A DNA stretch of 64,000 nt from Solea solea (Eukaryota; Chordata; Actinopteri; Pleuronectiformes; Soleidae). How positions within the stretch are numbered: the first letter of the stretch is position 1; each line of letters begins with the position of its first letter. Positions 47,331-58,725 of this stretch are shown here, one piece after another. The notes beneath the pieces were generated by a model. It did no database searches, had not been told where the DNA came from, and saw only the letters and a list, made by a program, of their open reading frames with translations. A program made the translations under genes and the position numbers. The DNA lies in NCBI RefSeq assembly GCF_958295425.1, contig NC_081154.1, positions 17,669,364 to 17,733,363 of the forward strand, given 5' to 3'.

Positions 47331-48702
47331 CAACAATAAAAGTGGACAATATGTATAATAATATTGAAATATCCCAATTTAATACAACCATATAATACTA
47401 TAATACTGAACAAATACACAAACTTCACATTGGCATATAGTGTTTCCCAAAGTGTGGGTTGTGGCCCACTGGTGGGCCTTGGAGGTGCACTTCAGAAAGG
47501 GCTATAAAATTCTCTCATTTACCGAATTCTTTATAAAAATCCAGTGTATGCATTGTTCTGGGGAGGAAGAAAAAAGATGCAATTACTCAATTATCACTAA
47601 CTTTAATTAGAATTTGTTATTTCTGCACACACACTAGTGATAAATTACTTCATATAACTAATCCTTTTTACACAATAGTGAACACACACAAACCGGGCAC
47701 AGGAGCAGTGGGCAGCACTTTTGACATTTTAATATTTCAAAAGCACAGACAAATATTTTTCAGAATTTTTGCATTTTATTTTTGAAACAACTATTAAATT
47801 ATTAAGAAAATATCTGACAAATTCAAACATAATGAAATACATTGTAGTTTGGGTTAACTTTTATTAAGATCATGATTATTTAACATAAATTGAAATTTAA
47901 AAATACTGTCCCTATTACAACATTTTTACAGGGAACTAGTCATTTTAATGGATATATCAATGCACTTATATTCAATGCACTTTTTACCTTTATTACTATG
48001 ACTACAATTTAGCATGCAAAAAAAAATAAAAGTATGCAAAATGAATGTAATATAAATATATACCAAGTCTTTCACATAATACAAAAAGTTAGTAACCACT
48101 TAAATTACACACATTTGGCTGTGTACCTAGTTTATGATGACCTAAAAAGTTGCCATTCTGATATATGTGGGTGGAATAATAGTTCAAAATAAATAATTCA
48201 AAAAAAGTATTAATTAATTAATTATTTATTTTGAATGTATTACCTGTTTACATTTGGATGCCTTAGTTTTGCTATTCATTCCACTTTTCAGTAATATTGA
48301 AAGCATTTCATAACTGTTTACTTTTTCAATGAAGTAAGTAGAATGTCCTCCACCCAGTTGTGCACTATTTTGAGTTATTTCATATAATGTACATATACAT
48401 ATGTTTGTATTTGTTATTTATTTTTGGTACATTGCTTTACATATAACAACAGCATCGTGTTATTTTTATTGATCTTATTTATGAACATAGTATCTACAAT
48501 AACATTTGATTGGTGGCTAGACTCACTTCGTCCCACAGCAACATTTAAATAGTTTAGATTTGTGCAAACTGTTTCCGTTAATAATTTATTACATTACATT
48601 ACATTACATTACATGTCATTTAGCAGACGCTTTGATCCAATGCGACTTACAAGAAGTGTCCATTTCATTATAATATTCTGATTTATCATAAATAATTGAA
48701 CA
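47331..48702. other. AT-rich gene-free interval between COG7 and the TRIM array
   Basis: No coding exon was seen. Around 47,440-47,520 there is GTTTCCCAAAGTGTGGGTTG followed by GGCCCACTGGTGGGCC, resembling the end of a fish hAT repeat. The rest is AT-rich and unassigned. Confidence 0.5.
48590..48660. repeat. (ACATT)n plus conserved teleost repeat core
   Basis: Five ACATT units run into GTCATTTAGCAGACGCTTTG and ATCCAATGCGACTTACAAG. This core is found in very many copies in fish genomes, in SINE or DNA-element context. It sits at the left edge of the first TRIM repeat unit. Confidence 0.75.
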
Positions 48703-50053
48703 TGCACATGAATTTTAAGTTCTGTTAAAAAGGGGTGGAGATGGGGTCCAAATTCTTTGAGTATTTAAAATGTACTTGAAAGTAACGCAATAGTTACTTT
48801 CCCTAGTAACAAGTTACACTTATAATTTGTAACTCAGTAACTAATTCAGTTACTTCTTGGGAGAACTGTAACTAATTACTTTTTAAAAGTAACATTTCCA
48901 ACGCTGCTCCTGGCACACAAACAATGTGATGTGTCTCTTGAGGGTTATTCATTATTATTGTTGTTATGTTCATGTGTGTCTTTAGTCCGTTGGCTATTTG
49001 ACTTTTACCTTTCACACTAACTGTATCTAACCTCAGCAGTATGATGCACATTTTCTTGTAGACTAAAACAAAAAAAACGTTAACGTGAAAGTGCAGGATT
49101 TCTCTCTTTGTTCACAAATTAGAGAACAAAGGTCAAAGGTCATAAAGTCTATGTAAGGTCATGAACATGGATGGATCATCTGTAAACTCCCTCTTCTTCA
49201 GCCAGGTCACTTTCCCCCTCATTCATCTGAGCAGCGCCACCGTAAGGAGACATGAAGTAGTGGCGCCCGGTGAGTGAAACTTAGTGCCTTTATTTATTAA
49301 TTAAAATATTGATATTTACACTCGTACTGCATGAGGAAGTATGACGATATATCACCAAATTGATATTTTGACCCAAAAATGATTAAAAGACTTAAAAGAC
49401 TTGGCTTTTTAGTTATTTATTTTCTTTCTTTATTTTTGTCATGAAAAAAAGTACAATAAAACTGAAAAAAGCAAAGACAGAAAGCATCAACATTTTTGAT
49501 TTCCATAAAGAATATATACATACAGTACATATAGACTTATACCCATGCAATCGGCATCTCCTAAAATGAGCTCAAAAACAACACTCACTGAACAATGTGC
49601 TTGACCCTCACCATTTCTGTACTAAAAACAAGGACTTATGTTTGCATATAAACTGAAACAGACTGAAATACACATTATTTCATAAAGAGTGATTCGTACA
49701 CAAGGATATTTTTCATTTTCCCTCACTCTCAGGTTTTACCTTCCCTCTCTGTCCTGGAACATCTCTTAAAGGTTATTAGGAACCTTCAAACCCAATCTGT
49801 GATGCTCGGAATTCCACTACATCCACAAATCACAATATCCAGCCTTATTTATTATCCTCATTGCTCTTCCTTTTTTTTGCAGTATGTACATGCTTTGTAA
49901 GACTTCTACACAAAAACTGAGACATGTCAATATAAGCCTACACTTTAAATTATGTAGAGATTTACAAGTTAAGAAAAACCTTGTTTTACTCATGATTCCA
50001 GTACATTTAGTTGTCACTAACCTTAAACCAACTGCTCCTTTGATAACTCAAGT

Positions 50054-51727
50054 CTATTTGAGTTTACAGAACTCTGTAGCTGTGCCTACGGAACGAGGAT
50101 AAAACTGGACTCCAGCATAGAGAGGCTGAGTGAACGTGGTCTGGACTCTGTGGAGGAGAGTCATGGTGTCAGAGATGCTGTAGAAGGACAGAAGACCTGC
50201 TCTGTGGTCCAGGTAAACTCCTACTCTGGAGGACAAATTATCTGAGACGTGAGTCTGGATACTGTTGTGAACAAACTCACAATTGTTTCTCCAATAATAT
50301 AAACTCCAAGATTTGTCATTGTATCCAAATCTACATTCATCTCCTGATCTGCTGATGTTCTTGTACGTCACTGCTACACAAACTTCTTTTCCTGTCCACT
50401 CCACCTCCCAGTAACAACGTCCAGTCAGACTCTCTTTACTCAGGATCTGAGGATAATTACCAGTGAATCTGTCTGTGTGAGCAAAATGAAACTGATTTTT
50501 CATGAATGACACTTTTCTGTTTCCCTGAGATAATAACAGCTGTGTGTCAGCTGTGTTTGGATCCAGTGTGATTTCCTGTGAATATCTGAGGAATTCAGCT
50601 CTGGTCTTTGGCTCTGGATCTGTCAGTAAAACATCTACTCGAGTCACAGCCAGTGAGATGTTTGTCCACGTCTCAGTGAGGAAGTCCTGCAGTTGACCTC
50701 TGACCTTTGCCACAGCCGCTGTCACGTCCTCAAAGTGTCTCAGAGGACGGACGTTGATGGTGGACGAGTGTGTCGATGGACTGAGTGCTGACAGTGAGCA
50801 GTAGGTGAGGAGAAACTGGTTGTGGTCGTGTGTGAGTGAGAGCTGCTTCAGTTCAGCTTCTCTCTTCTTCAGCTCAGTGATCTCCTGCTGTAGCTTCTCC
50901 TGAAGATCTCTGACTCGTCTCACTTCAGTTTCCAGCTTGGATCTGATCTGCTGCTCCACGTCAGAGTTTCTTTTCTGCAGGAGACGCATCATCTCAGTGA
51001 AGGTCTTGTTAGTGTCCTTCACGGCTTTATCAGCAGAGCGAGTGAGAGCCTCCACCTCCTGTTGAAGCACCTTCATGTCTTTGTCTATGTCCTGGAGTCT
51101 CTGCTGGATTTCTTCTACACTCAGATCCAGCTCTCTCTGCTTCTGTGTGCTTTCTGCTGCAGCTGTGACCGTGTCGTGTTCTTTATGTTCGTCCACAGAG
51201 CAGAGATAACAGATACACTGCTGATCAGTGCGGCAGAACATCTTCATCACCTCATCGTGACGAGGGCAGATGTTCTCCTGGAGGTTCTTGGAGGGCTCCA
51301 CCAGCTTGTGTTTCTTAAATGCAGGTGATTGATAATGAGGCTGGAGATGTTCCTCACAGTAAGAGACCAAACAAAACATACAGGACTTGAGAGCTTTACG
51401 TTTCCTGCCAGTGCAGACGTCACAGGCCACATCTTCAGCTCCAGCATAGCAGTGATCAGCAGGAGCAGCGTGGAGTCCAGTCTTCTTCAGTTCCTCCACT
51501 AAATCTGCTAACATGGTGTTTTTCATCAGTTCAGGCCTCGGTGTGAAGGTCTTTCTACACTGAGGGCAGCTGTAGATCCTCTTCTCATCCTCTTTGTCCC
51601 AGTGGTTTTTGATGCAGTTCATACAGTAGCTGTGTCCACAGTGAAGACTCCCTGGATCCTTCAGAAGATCCAAACAGATCGAACAGCAGAATTGCTCTCG
51701 CTCCAGCGGATTTGTTTGCTGCGCCAT
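50054..51727 (-). CDS. TRIM16-like E3 ubiquitin ligase, copy 1
   Basis: Intronless, 557 residues, starting at ATG 51,727 (MAQQTNPLEREQFCC). The frame is open for 25 more codons upstream but only from a TTG, and the ATG has A at -3 and G at +4. The C3HC4 RING uses C15, C18, C30, H32, C35, C38, C54 and C57. A B-box-1-like Cys/His region (CDVCTGRKRKALKSCMFC) follows, then B-box 2 (CPRHDEVMKMFC to DEHKEHD). A coiled coil covers about 190-300 and a PRY/SPRY (B30.2) about 360-557. The RING should recruit an E2 and the SPRY bind a target; fish TRIMs of this type are often antiviral. A minus-strand AATAAA lies at 49,848-49,853. TRIM16-like and TRIM25-like names are both possible. Confidence 0.93.
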   Translation of the reverse strand: MAQQTNPLEREQFCCSICLDLLKDPGSLHCGHSYCMNCIKNHWDKEDEKRIYSCPQCRKTFTPRPELMKNTMLADLVEELKKTGLHAAPADHCYAGAEDVACDVCTGRKRKALKSCMFCLVSYCEEHLQPHYQSPAFKKHKLVEPSKNLQENICPRHDEVMKMFCRTDQQCICYLCSVDEHKEHDTVTAAAESTQKQRELDLSVEEIQQRLQDIDKDMKVLQQEVEALTRSADKAVKDTNKTFTEMMRLLQKRNSDVEQQIRSKLETEVRRVRDLQEKLQQEITELKKREAELKQLSLTHDHNQFLLTYCSLSALSPSTHSSTINVRPLRHFEDVTAAVAKVRGQLQDFLTETWTNISLAVTRVDVLLTDPEPKTRAEFLRYSQEITLDPNTADTQLLLSQGNRKVSFMKNQFHFAHTDRFTGNYPQILSKESLTGRCYWEVEWTGKEVCVAVTYKNISRSGDECRFGYNDKSWSLYYWRNNCEFVHNSIQTHVSDNLSSRVGVYLDHRAGLLSFYSISDTMTLLHRVQTTFTQPLYAGVQFYPRSVGTATEFCKLK

Positions 51728-51755
51728 TTCACTTCTCGGTAACGACAACTGTCTG

Positions 51756-51767
51756 AGTTTCACTTCC
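51756..51767 (-). promoter_or_regulatory. ISRE/IRF-like element upstream of TRIM copy 1
   Basis: On the minus strand GGAAGTGAAACT, one base off the ISRE consensus GAAANNGAAACT. It lies about 30 bp upstream of the ATG. A second GAAGTGAAA lies at the ATG itself. These suggest interferon induction, which is inference only. Confidence 0.5.
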
Positions 51768-52329
51768 CCAGAAACAGAACTGCGTTGAGCTGATCTCAAC
51801 AACCTGTGTTAGTGCGGTGGGCGGAGCCTGTGGTCTGCTGTTCTCTGCCTCATGTTTGTTCCTCCCTCCGTTGAAACTGCAGATCTGAGGGGGAGGGAAC
51901 CAGGAAATGTGAGCTCAGAGCGGAGCAGGCTGTGTTTGAAGAGGGAGGTTTAACAGAGCGCCTGACAAACACTCTGTGTTTAACCCTCAGTGTGAGATTA
52001 TGACAAATGAGCAGTGAAACCAGGCCAGTGCAAGGACACAAGGTTAAAAAATAATTAAATTTAATAAGGAATCAACACAAAAGGTATTTCAGTTTCAAAA
52101 GTGTAACTAAGGATAGGGTTAATCTTGGACAGTCAAAACTTAACGTAGGTTTTAGAGGATATGGAAGTCCAAACTGAAACAATGTCACTTCAACGGCGAA
52201 ATCATAATCCAGGTTCAGTATCCTCAGGTAAGTATCTTCATAATAAACACTCTTCAAGCTTACATTTGCCCGTTTTTGAAGGATGCATTTGTGTTTCTTT
52301 CCCAGAAAACGTTGCACGCCAAGGCACCT

Positions 52330-52405
52330 AGGCAAGGCAGCTTTATTTTTATACAGATTTCATACACAAAGGCAACTCAACGTGCTTAACATAAAACAAA
52401 CATTT
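52330..52405. repeat. Teleost dispersed repeat tail, unit 1
   Basis: Contains GGCAAGGCAGCTTTATTTTT and TTCATACACAAAGGCAACTC, then CGTGCTTAACATAAAACA. This resembles a LINE/SINE tail abundant in fish. The same segment occurs in units 2 and 3 at about 56,720-56,795 and 61,126-61,201. Confidence 0.7.
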
Positions 52406-54319
52406 AACAGTAAGAACTGGAGAATTAAAAATAAAGACAACAACGTTCTCTACTTGCTCGGCACGTCAATGAACAGCGAAAGGCATGATGGGAGTAACAC
52501 AGTGACAGCTGCTGAGAGGAAGAACTGTCGTGTTTACTGTGATATTTAATATACATTTTTTTGACACATGTTATTTTTACAATGCTATATTCAGTATTGA
52601 GTATATTTGTAATGCATTTTAAAAATGCTCGTCTACACAACACACTAGAAACAAAAGAATTATATCTTCACCGTACCTTTCTGCTGTGCTTACTGTAGAA
52701 CGCTGCAGCAACACCGCTCCCAGTGTTGAGCGAACTCTGTTGCATTGCTTGTTTATTTGTTTGTTTCAGTTTTATTGTCGGACCCAAGGTCCATTACATG
52801 TTTGTTTCTGTGCGTGTGACTGAAAAAAATAGATAAAAAATAAAGAAAATATAAAGAAAATGTGGATTGCTTGATTCATTATTATTAAAAGAAACGCATG
52901 CCTTTCCTCTCTCCAACGATTTAAATATCTAGTTGAGATCAAGTAATTGCAAATTTCATAGCCTATGATTTCATCTACATTTTACCTGATAATGAGCTAA
53001 TTGTGCTAATTACACATGAATTTTAAGTTCTGTTAAAAAGGGGTGGAGATGGGATCCAAATTCTTTGAGTATTTAAAATGTACTTGAAAGTAAATCAATA
53101 GTTACTTTCCCTAGTAACAAGTTACATTTATAATTTGTAACTCAGTAACTAATTCATTTACTTCTTGGGAGAACTGTAACTAATTACTTTTTAAAAGTAA
53201 CATTTCCAACGCTGCTCCTGGCACACAAACAATGTGATGTGTCTCTTGAGGGTTATTCATTATTATTGTTGTTATGTTCATGTGTGTCTTTAGTCCGTTG
53301 GCTATTTGACTTTTACCTTTCACACTAACTGTATCCAACCTCAGCAGTATGATGCACATTTTCTTGTAGACTAAAACAAAGGTAGAGAACAAAGGTCAAA
53401 GGTCATAAACTCTATGTAAGGTCATGAACATGGATGGATCATCTGTAAACTCCCTCTTCTTCAGCCAGGTCACTTTCCCCCTCATTCATCTGAGCAGCGC
53501 CACCGTGAGGAGACATGAAGTAGTGGCGCCCGGTGAGTGAAACTTTGTGCCTTCATTTATTAATTAAAATATTGATATTTGCACTGGTACTGCATGAGGA
53601 AGTATGACGATATATCACCAAATTGATATTTTGACCCAAAAATGATTAAAAGACTTAAAAGACTTGGCTTTTTAGTTATTTCTTTTCTTTCTTTATTTTT
53701 GTCATGAAAAAAAGTACAATAGAACTGAAAAAAGCAAAGACAGAAAGCATCAACATTTTTGATTTCCATAAAGAATATATACATACACTACATATAAACT
53801 TATACCCATGCAATCGGCATCTCCTAAAATGTGCTCAAAAACAACTTACAAACACTGAACAATGTGCTGGACCCTCACCATTTCTGTACTAAAAACAAGG
53901 ACTTATGTTTGCATATAAACTGAAACAGACTGAAATACACATTATTTCAAAAAGAGTGATTCGTACACAAGGATATTTTACATTTTCCCTCACTCTCAGG
54001 TTTTACCTTCCCTCTCTGTCCTGGAACATCTCTTAAAGGTTATTAGGAACCTTCAAACCCAATCTGTGATGCTCGGAATTCCACTACATCCACAAATCAC
54101 AATATCCAGCCTTATTTATTATCCTCATTGCTCTTCCTTTTTTTGCAGTATGTACATGCTTTGTAAGACTTCTACACAAAAACTGAGACATGTCAATATA
54201 AGCCTACACTTTATAATATGTAGAGATTTACCAGTTAAGAAAAACCTCGTTTTACTCATGATTCCAGTACATTTAGTCGTCACTAACCTTAAATCAACTG
54301 CTCCTTTGATAACTCAAGT

Positions 54320-55984
54320 CTATTTGAGTTTACAGAACTCAGCTGTAAATCCAAAACGAGGATAAAACTGGACTCCAGCATAGAGAGGCTGAGTGAACGT
54401 GGTCTGGACTCTGTGGAGGAGAGTCATGGTGTCAGAGATGCTGTAGAAGGACAGAAGACCTGCTCTGTGGTCCAGGTAAACTCCTACTCTGGAGGACAAA
54501 TCACCTGAGACGTAAGTCTGGATACTGTCGTGAACAAACACACAACCTATCATCATATAATATAATAAACTCCAAGATTTGTCATTGTATCCAAATGTGC
54601 ATTTATCTCCTGATCTGCTGATGTTCTTGTACGTCACTGCTACACCAACGTCTTTTCCTGTCCACTCCACCTCCCAGTAACAACGTCCAGTCAGACTCTC
54701 TTTACTCAGGACCTGAGCATAATTATCAGTGAAGCTGTCTGTGTGAGGAAAATGAAACTGATTTTTCATGAATGACACTTTTCTGTTTCCCTGAGATAAT
54801 AACAGCTGTGTGTGAGCTGTGTTTGGATCCAGTGTGATTTCCTGTGAATATCTGAGGAATTCAGCTCTGGTCTTTGGCTCTGGATCTGTCAGTAAAACAT
54901 CTACTCGAGTCACAGCCAGTGAGAGCCACATCTCGATCAGGAAGTCCTGCAGTTGACCTCTGACCTTTGCCACAGCCGCTGTCACGTCCTCAAAGTGTCC
55001 CAGAGGACGGACGTCGATGGTGGACGAGTGTGTCGATGGACTGAGTGCTGACAGTGAGCAGTAGTTGAGGAGAAACTGGTTGTTGTCGTGTGTGAGTGAG
55101 AGCTGCTTCAGTTCAGCTTCTCTCTTCTTCAGCTCAGGGATCTCCTGCTGAAGCTTCTCCTGAAGGTCTTTGACACGACTCACTTCAGTATCCAGCTTGT
55201 ATCTGATCTGCTGCTCCACGTCAGAGTTTCTTTTCTGCAGGAGACGCATCATCTCAGTGAAGGTCTTGTTGGTGTCCTTCGCGGCTTTATCAGCAGAGAG
55301 AGTGAGAGCCTCCACCTCCTGTTGAAGCACCTTCATGTCTTTGTCTATGTCCTGGAGTCTCTGCTGGATTTCTTCTACACTCAGATCCAGCTCTCTCTGC
55401 TTCTGCGTCCTCTCTGCTGCAGCTGTGACCGTGTCGTGGTCTTTATGCTCGTCAGAGCAGAGATAACAGATACACTGCTGATCAGTATGGCAGAACATCT
55501 TCATCACCTCATCGTGACGAGGGCAGATGTTCTGCTGGAGGTTCTTGGAGGGCTCCACCAGCTTGTGTTTCTTAAATGCAGGTGATTGATAATGAGGCTG
55601 GAGATGTTCCTCACAGTAAGAGACCAAACAAAACATACAGGACTTGAGAGCTTTACGTTTCCTGCCAGTGCAGACGTCACAGGCCACATCTTCAGCTCCA
55701 GCATAGCAGTGATCAGCAGGAGCAGCGTGGAGTCCAGTCTTCTTCAGTTCCTCCACTAAATCTGCTAACATGGTGTTTTTCATCAGTTCAGGCCTCGGTG
55801 TGAAGGTCTTTCTACACTGAGGGCAGCTGTAGATCCTCTTCTCATCCTCTTTGTCCCAGTGGTTTTTGATGCAGTTCATACAGTAGCTGTGTCCACAGTG
55901 AAGACTCCCTGGATCCTTCAGAAGATCCAAACAGATTGAACAGCAGAATTGCTCTCGCTCCAGCGGATTTGTTTGCTGCGCCAT
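54320..55984 (-). CDS. TRIM16-like E3 ubiquitin ligase, copy 2
   Basis: Intronless, 554 residues from ATG 55,984. RING identical to copy 1. Relative to copy 1 one residue is lost in B-box 2 (CSDEHKDH instead of CSVDEHKEH), two before the PRY (IEMWLSLAV instead of TETWTNISLAV) and one near the C-terminus. One is gained in the SPRY loop (SLLYYMMIGCVFVHDS against SLYYWRNNCEFVHNS). The coding frame is intact. The protein is identical to copy 3. AATAAA on the minus strand at 54,115-54,120. The shortened B-box spacing may weaken zinc binding. Confidence 0.93.
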   Translation of the reverse strand: MAQQTNPLEREQFCCSICLDLLKDPGSLHCGHSYCMNCIKNHWDKEDEKRIYSCPQCRKTFTPRPELMKNTMLADLVEELKKTGLHAAPADHCYAGAEDVACDVCTGRKRKALKSCMFCLVSYCEEHLQPHYQSPAFKKHKLVEPSKNLQQNICPRHDEVMKMFCHTDQQCICYLCSDEHKDHDTVTAAAERTQKQRELDLSVEEIQQRLQDIDKDMKVLQQEVEALTLSADKAAKDTNKTFTEMMRLLQKRNSDVEQQIRYKLDTEVSRVKDLQEKLQQEIPELKKREAELKQLSLTHDNNQFLLNYCSLSALSPSTHSSTIDVRPLGHFEDVTAAVAKVRGQLQDFLIEMWLSLAVTRVDVLLTDPEPKTRAEFLRYSQEITLDPNTAHTQLLLSQGNRKVSFMKNQFHFPHTDSFTDNYAQVLSKESLTGRCYWEVEWTGKDVGVAVTYKNISRSGDKCTFGYNDKSWSLLYYMMIGCVFVHDSIQTYVSGDLSSRVGVYLDHRAGLLSFYSISDTMTLLHRVQTTFTQPLYAGVQFYPRFGFTAEFCKLK

Positions 55985-56012
55985 TTCACTTCTCGGTAAC
56001 GACAACTGTCTG

Positions 56013-56024
56013 AGTTTCACTTCC
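56013..56024 (-). promoter_or_regulatory. ISRE/IRF-like element upstream of TRIM copy 2
   Basis: Same GGAAGTGAAACT as in unit 1, about 30 bp upstream of the ATG. Confidence 0.5.
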
Positions 56025-58725
56025 CCAGAAACAGAACTGCATTGAGTTGATCTCAACAACCTGTGTTAGTGCGGTGGGCGGAGCCTGTGGTCTGCTGTTT
56101 GTTCCTCCCTTACACTCTGTGTTTAACCCTCAGTGTGAGATTATGACAAATGAGCAGTGAAACCAGGCCTTTATTAACACACAGCTGCAGTTCCAGAACA
56201 TTTTCTGATAACAATCTGTCCTGTGAAGTTTTCTGAGTTGCAGGATTTGGACCGAGGGTTTTTAAACTGCATGCAAAGGCATTATAACTATTCCACGACA
56301 CAGTTCCAGGACGACTCATCTCAACTCGGCTTTTCTTTTGGTACCTGGGGCCTCATGTATAAAAGTACAATATTTAAAGTACATACTGTGATATAACGAG
56401 AGGCTATACGGCTCTCAGCGAGACAGTTCAAGCAGTACAAGGACACAAGGTTAAAAAATAATCAACACAAAAGGCATTTCAGATTCAAAAGTGTAACTAA
56501 GGATAGGGTTAATCTTGGACAGTCAAAACTTAACGTAGGTTTTAGAGGATATGGAAGTCCAAACTGAAACAATGTCACTTCAACGGCGAAATCATAATCC
56601 AGGTTCAGTATCCTCAGGTAAGTATCTTCATAATAAACACTCTTCAAGCTTACATTTGCCCGTTTTTGAAGGATGCATTTGTGTTTCTTTCCCAGAAAAC
56701 GTTGCACACCAAGGCACCTAGGCAAGGCAGCTTTATTTTTATACAGATTTCATACACAAAGGCAACTCAACGTGCTTAACATAAAACAAACATTTAACAG
56801 TAAGAACTGGAGAATTAAAAATAAAAACAACAACGTTCTCTACTTGCTCGGCACGTCCATGAACAGCGAAAGGCATGATGGGAGTAACACAGTGACAGCT
56901 GCTGAGAGGAAGAACTGTCGTGTTTACTGTGATATTTAATATATTTTTTTTTTGACACATGTTATTTTTACAATGCTATATTCAGTATTTAGTATATTTG
57001 TAATGCATTTTAAAAATGCTCGTCTACACAACACACTAGAAACACCACAAAAGAATTATATCTTCACCGTACCTTTCTGCTGTGCTTACTGTAGAACGCT
57101 GCAGCAACATCGCTCCCAGTGTTGAGCGAACTCTGTTGCATTGCTTGTTTATTTGTTTGTTTCAGTTTTATTGTCGGACCCAAGGTCCATTACATGTTTG
57201 TTTCTGTGCGTGTGACTGAAAAAAATAGATAAAAAATAAAGAAAATATATAGAAAATGTGGATGCTTGAGTCATTATTATTATTAAAAGAAACACATGCC
57301 TTTCCTCTCTCCAACGATTTAAATATCTAGTTGAGATCTAGTAATTGCAAATTTCATAGCCTATGATTTCATCTACATTTTACCTGATAATGAGCTAATT
57401 GTGCTAATTACACATGAATGCACATGAATTTTAAGTTCTGTTAAAAAGGGGTGGAGATGGGGTCCAAATTCTTTGAGTATTTAAAATGTACTTGAAAGTA
57501 AATCAATAGTTACTTTCCCTAGTAACAAGTTACATTTATAATTTGTAACTCAGTAACTAATTCAGTTACTTCTTGGGAGAACTGTAACTAATTACTTTTT
57601 AAAAGTAACATTTCCAACGCTGCTCCTGGCACACAAACAATGTGATGTGTCTCTTGAGGGTTATTCATTATTATTGTTGTTATGTTCATGTGTGTCTTTA
57701 GTCCGTTGGCTATTTGACTTTTACCTTTCACACTAACTGTATCCAACCTCAGCAGTATGATGCACATTTTCTTGTAGACTAAAACAAAGGTAGAGAACAA
57801 AGGTCAAAGGTCCTAAAGTCTATGTAAGGTCATGAACATGGATGGATCATCTGTAAACTCCCTCTTCTTCAGCCAGGTCACTTTCCCCCTCATTCATCTG
57901 AGCAGCGCCACCGTGAGGAGACATGAAGTAGTGGCGCCCAGTGAGTGAAACTTAGTGCCTTCATTTATTAATTAAAATATTGATATTTACACTCGTACTG
58001 CATGAGGAAGTATGACGATATATCACCAAATTGATATTTTGACCCAAAAATGATTAAAAGACTTAAAAGACTTGGCTTTTTAGTTATTTCTTTTCTTTCT
58101 TTATTTTTGTCATGAAAAAAAGTACAATAAAACTGAAAAAAGCAAAGACAGAAAGCATCAACATTTGAATTCCATAAAGAATATATACATACAGTACATA
58201 TAGACTTATACCCATGCAATCGGCATCTCCTAAAATGAGCTCAAAAACAACTTACAAACACTGAACAATGTGCTTGACCCTCACCATTTCTGTACTAAAA
58301 ACAAGGACTTATGTTTGCATATAAACTGAAACAGACTGAAATACACATTATTTCAAAAAGAGTGATTCGTACACAAGGATATTTTACATTTTCCCTCACT
58401 CTCAAGTTTTACCTTCCCTCTCTGTCCTGGAACATCTCTTGAAGGTTATTAGGAAGCTTCAAACCCAATCTGTGATGCTCGGAATTTGATTACATCCACA
58501 AATCACAATATCCAGCCTTATTTATTATCCTCATTGCTCTTCCTTTTTTTGCAGTATGTACATGCTTTGTAAGACTTCTACACAAAAACTGAGACATGTC
58601 AATATAAGCCTACACTTTATAATATGTAGAGATTTACAAGTTAAGAAAAACCTCGTTTTACTCATGATTCCAGTACATTTAGTCGTCACTAACCTTAAAT
58701 CAACTGCTCCTTCGATAACTCAAGT

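Larger units (their letters stand above)
48703..53010. repeat. Tandem TRIM repeat unit 1
   Basis: First of four head-to-tail units. The anchor GCACATGAATTTTAAGTTCT starts the unit and recurs about 4,308 bp later. It contains an MITE-like AGTAACTAGTTAC-type segment (about 48,780-48,905), the TRIM gene, and a fish repeat tail (about 52,330-52,405). It differs from the others just upstream of the gene (51,830-52,060), where it has unique sequence. Confidence 0.9.
53011..57418. repeat. Tandem TRIM repeat unit 2
   Basis: About 4,408 bp. It has the same layout as unit 1, but the upstream region of the gene contains a different block (56,100-56,450, with GGGGCCTCATGTATAAAAGT) shared only with unit 3. 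Confidence 0.9.

Noticed and set aside
51728..51802. Longer TRIM N-terminus (25 residues) in copies 1-3
   Set aside because: The upstream start is TTG in each copy and the region overlaps the ISRE-like motif. The ATG at MAQQ has a good context and is the usual family start.
52072..52335. 87-residue minus-strand ORF repeated in units 1-3
   Set aside because: It starts with TTG and overlaps a dispersed fish repeat tail. Conservation reflects the recent duplication of the whole unit, not coding constraint.
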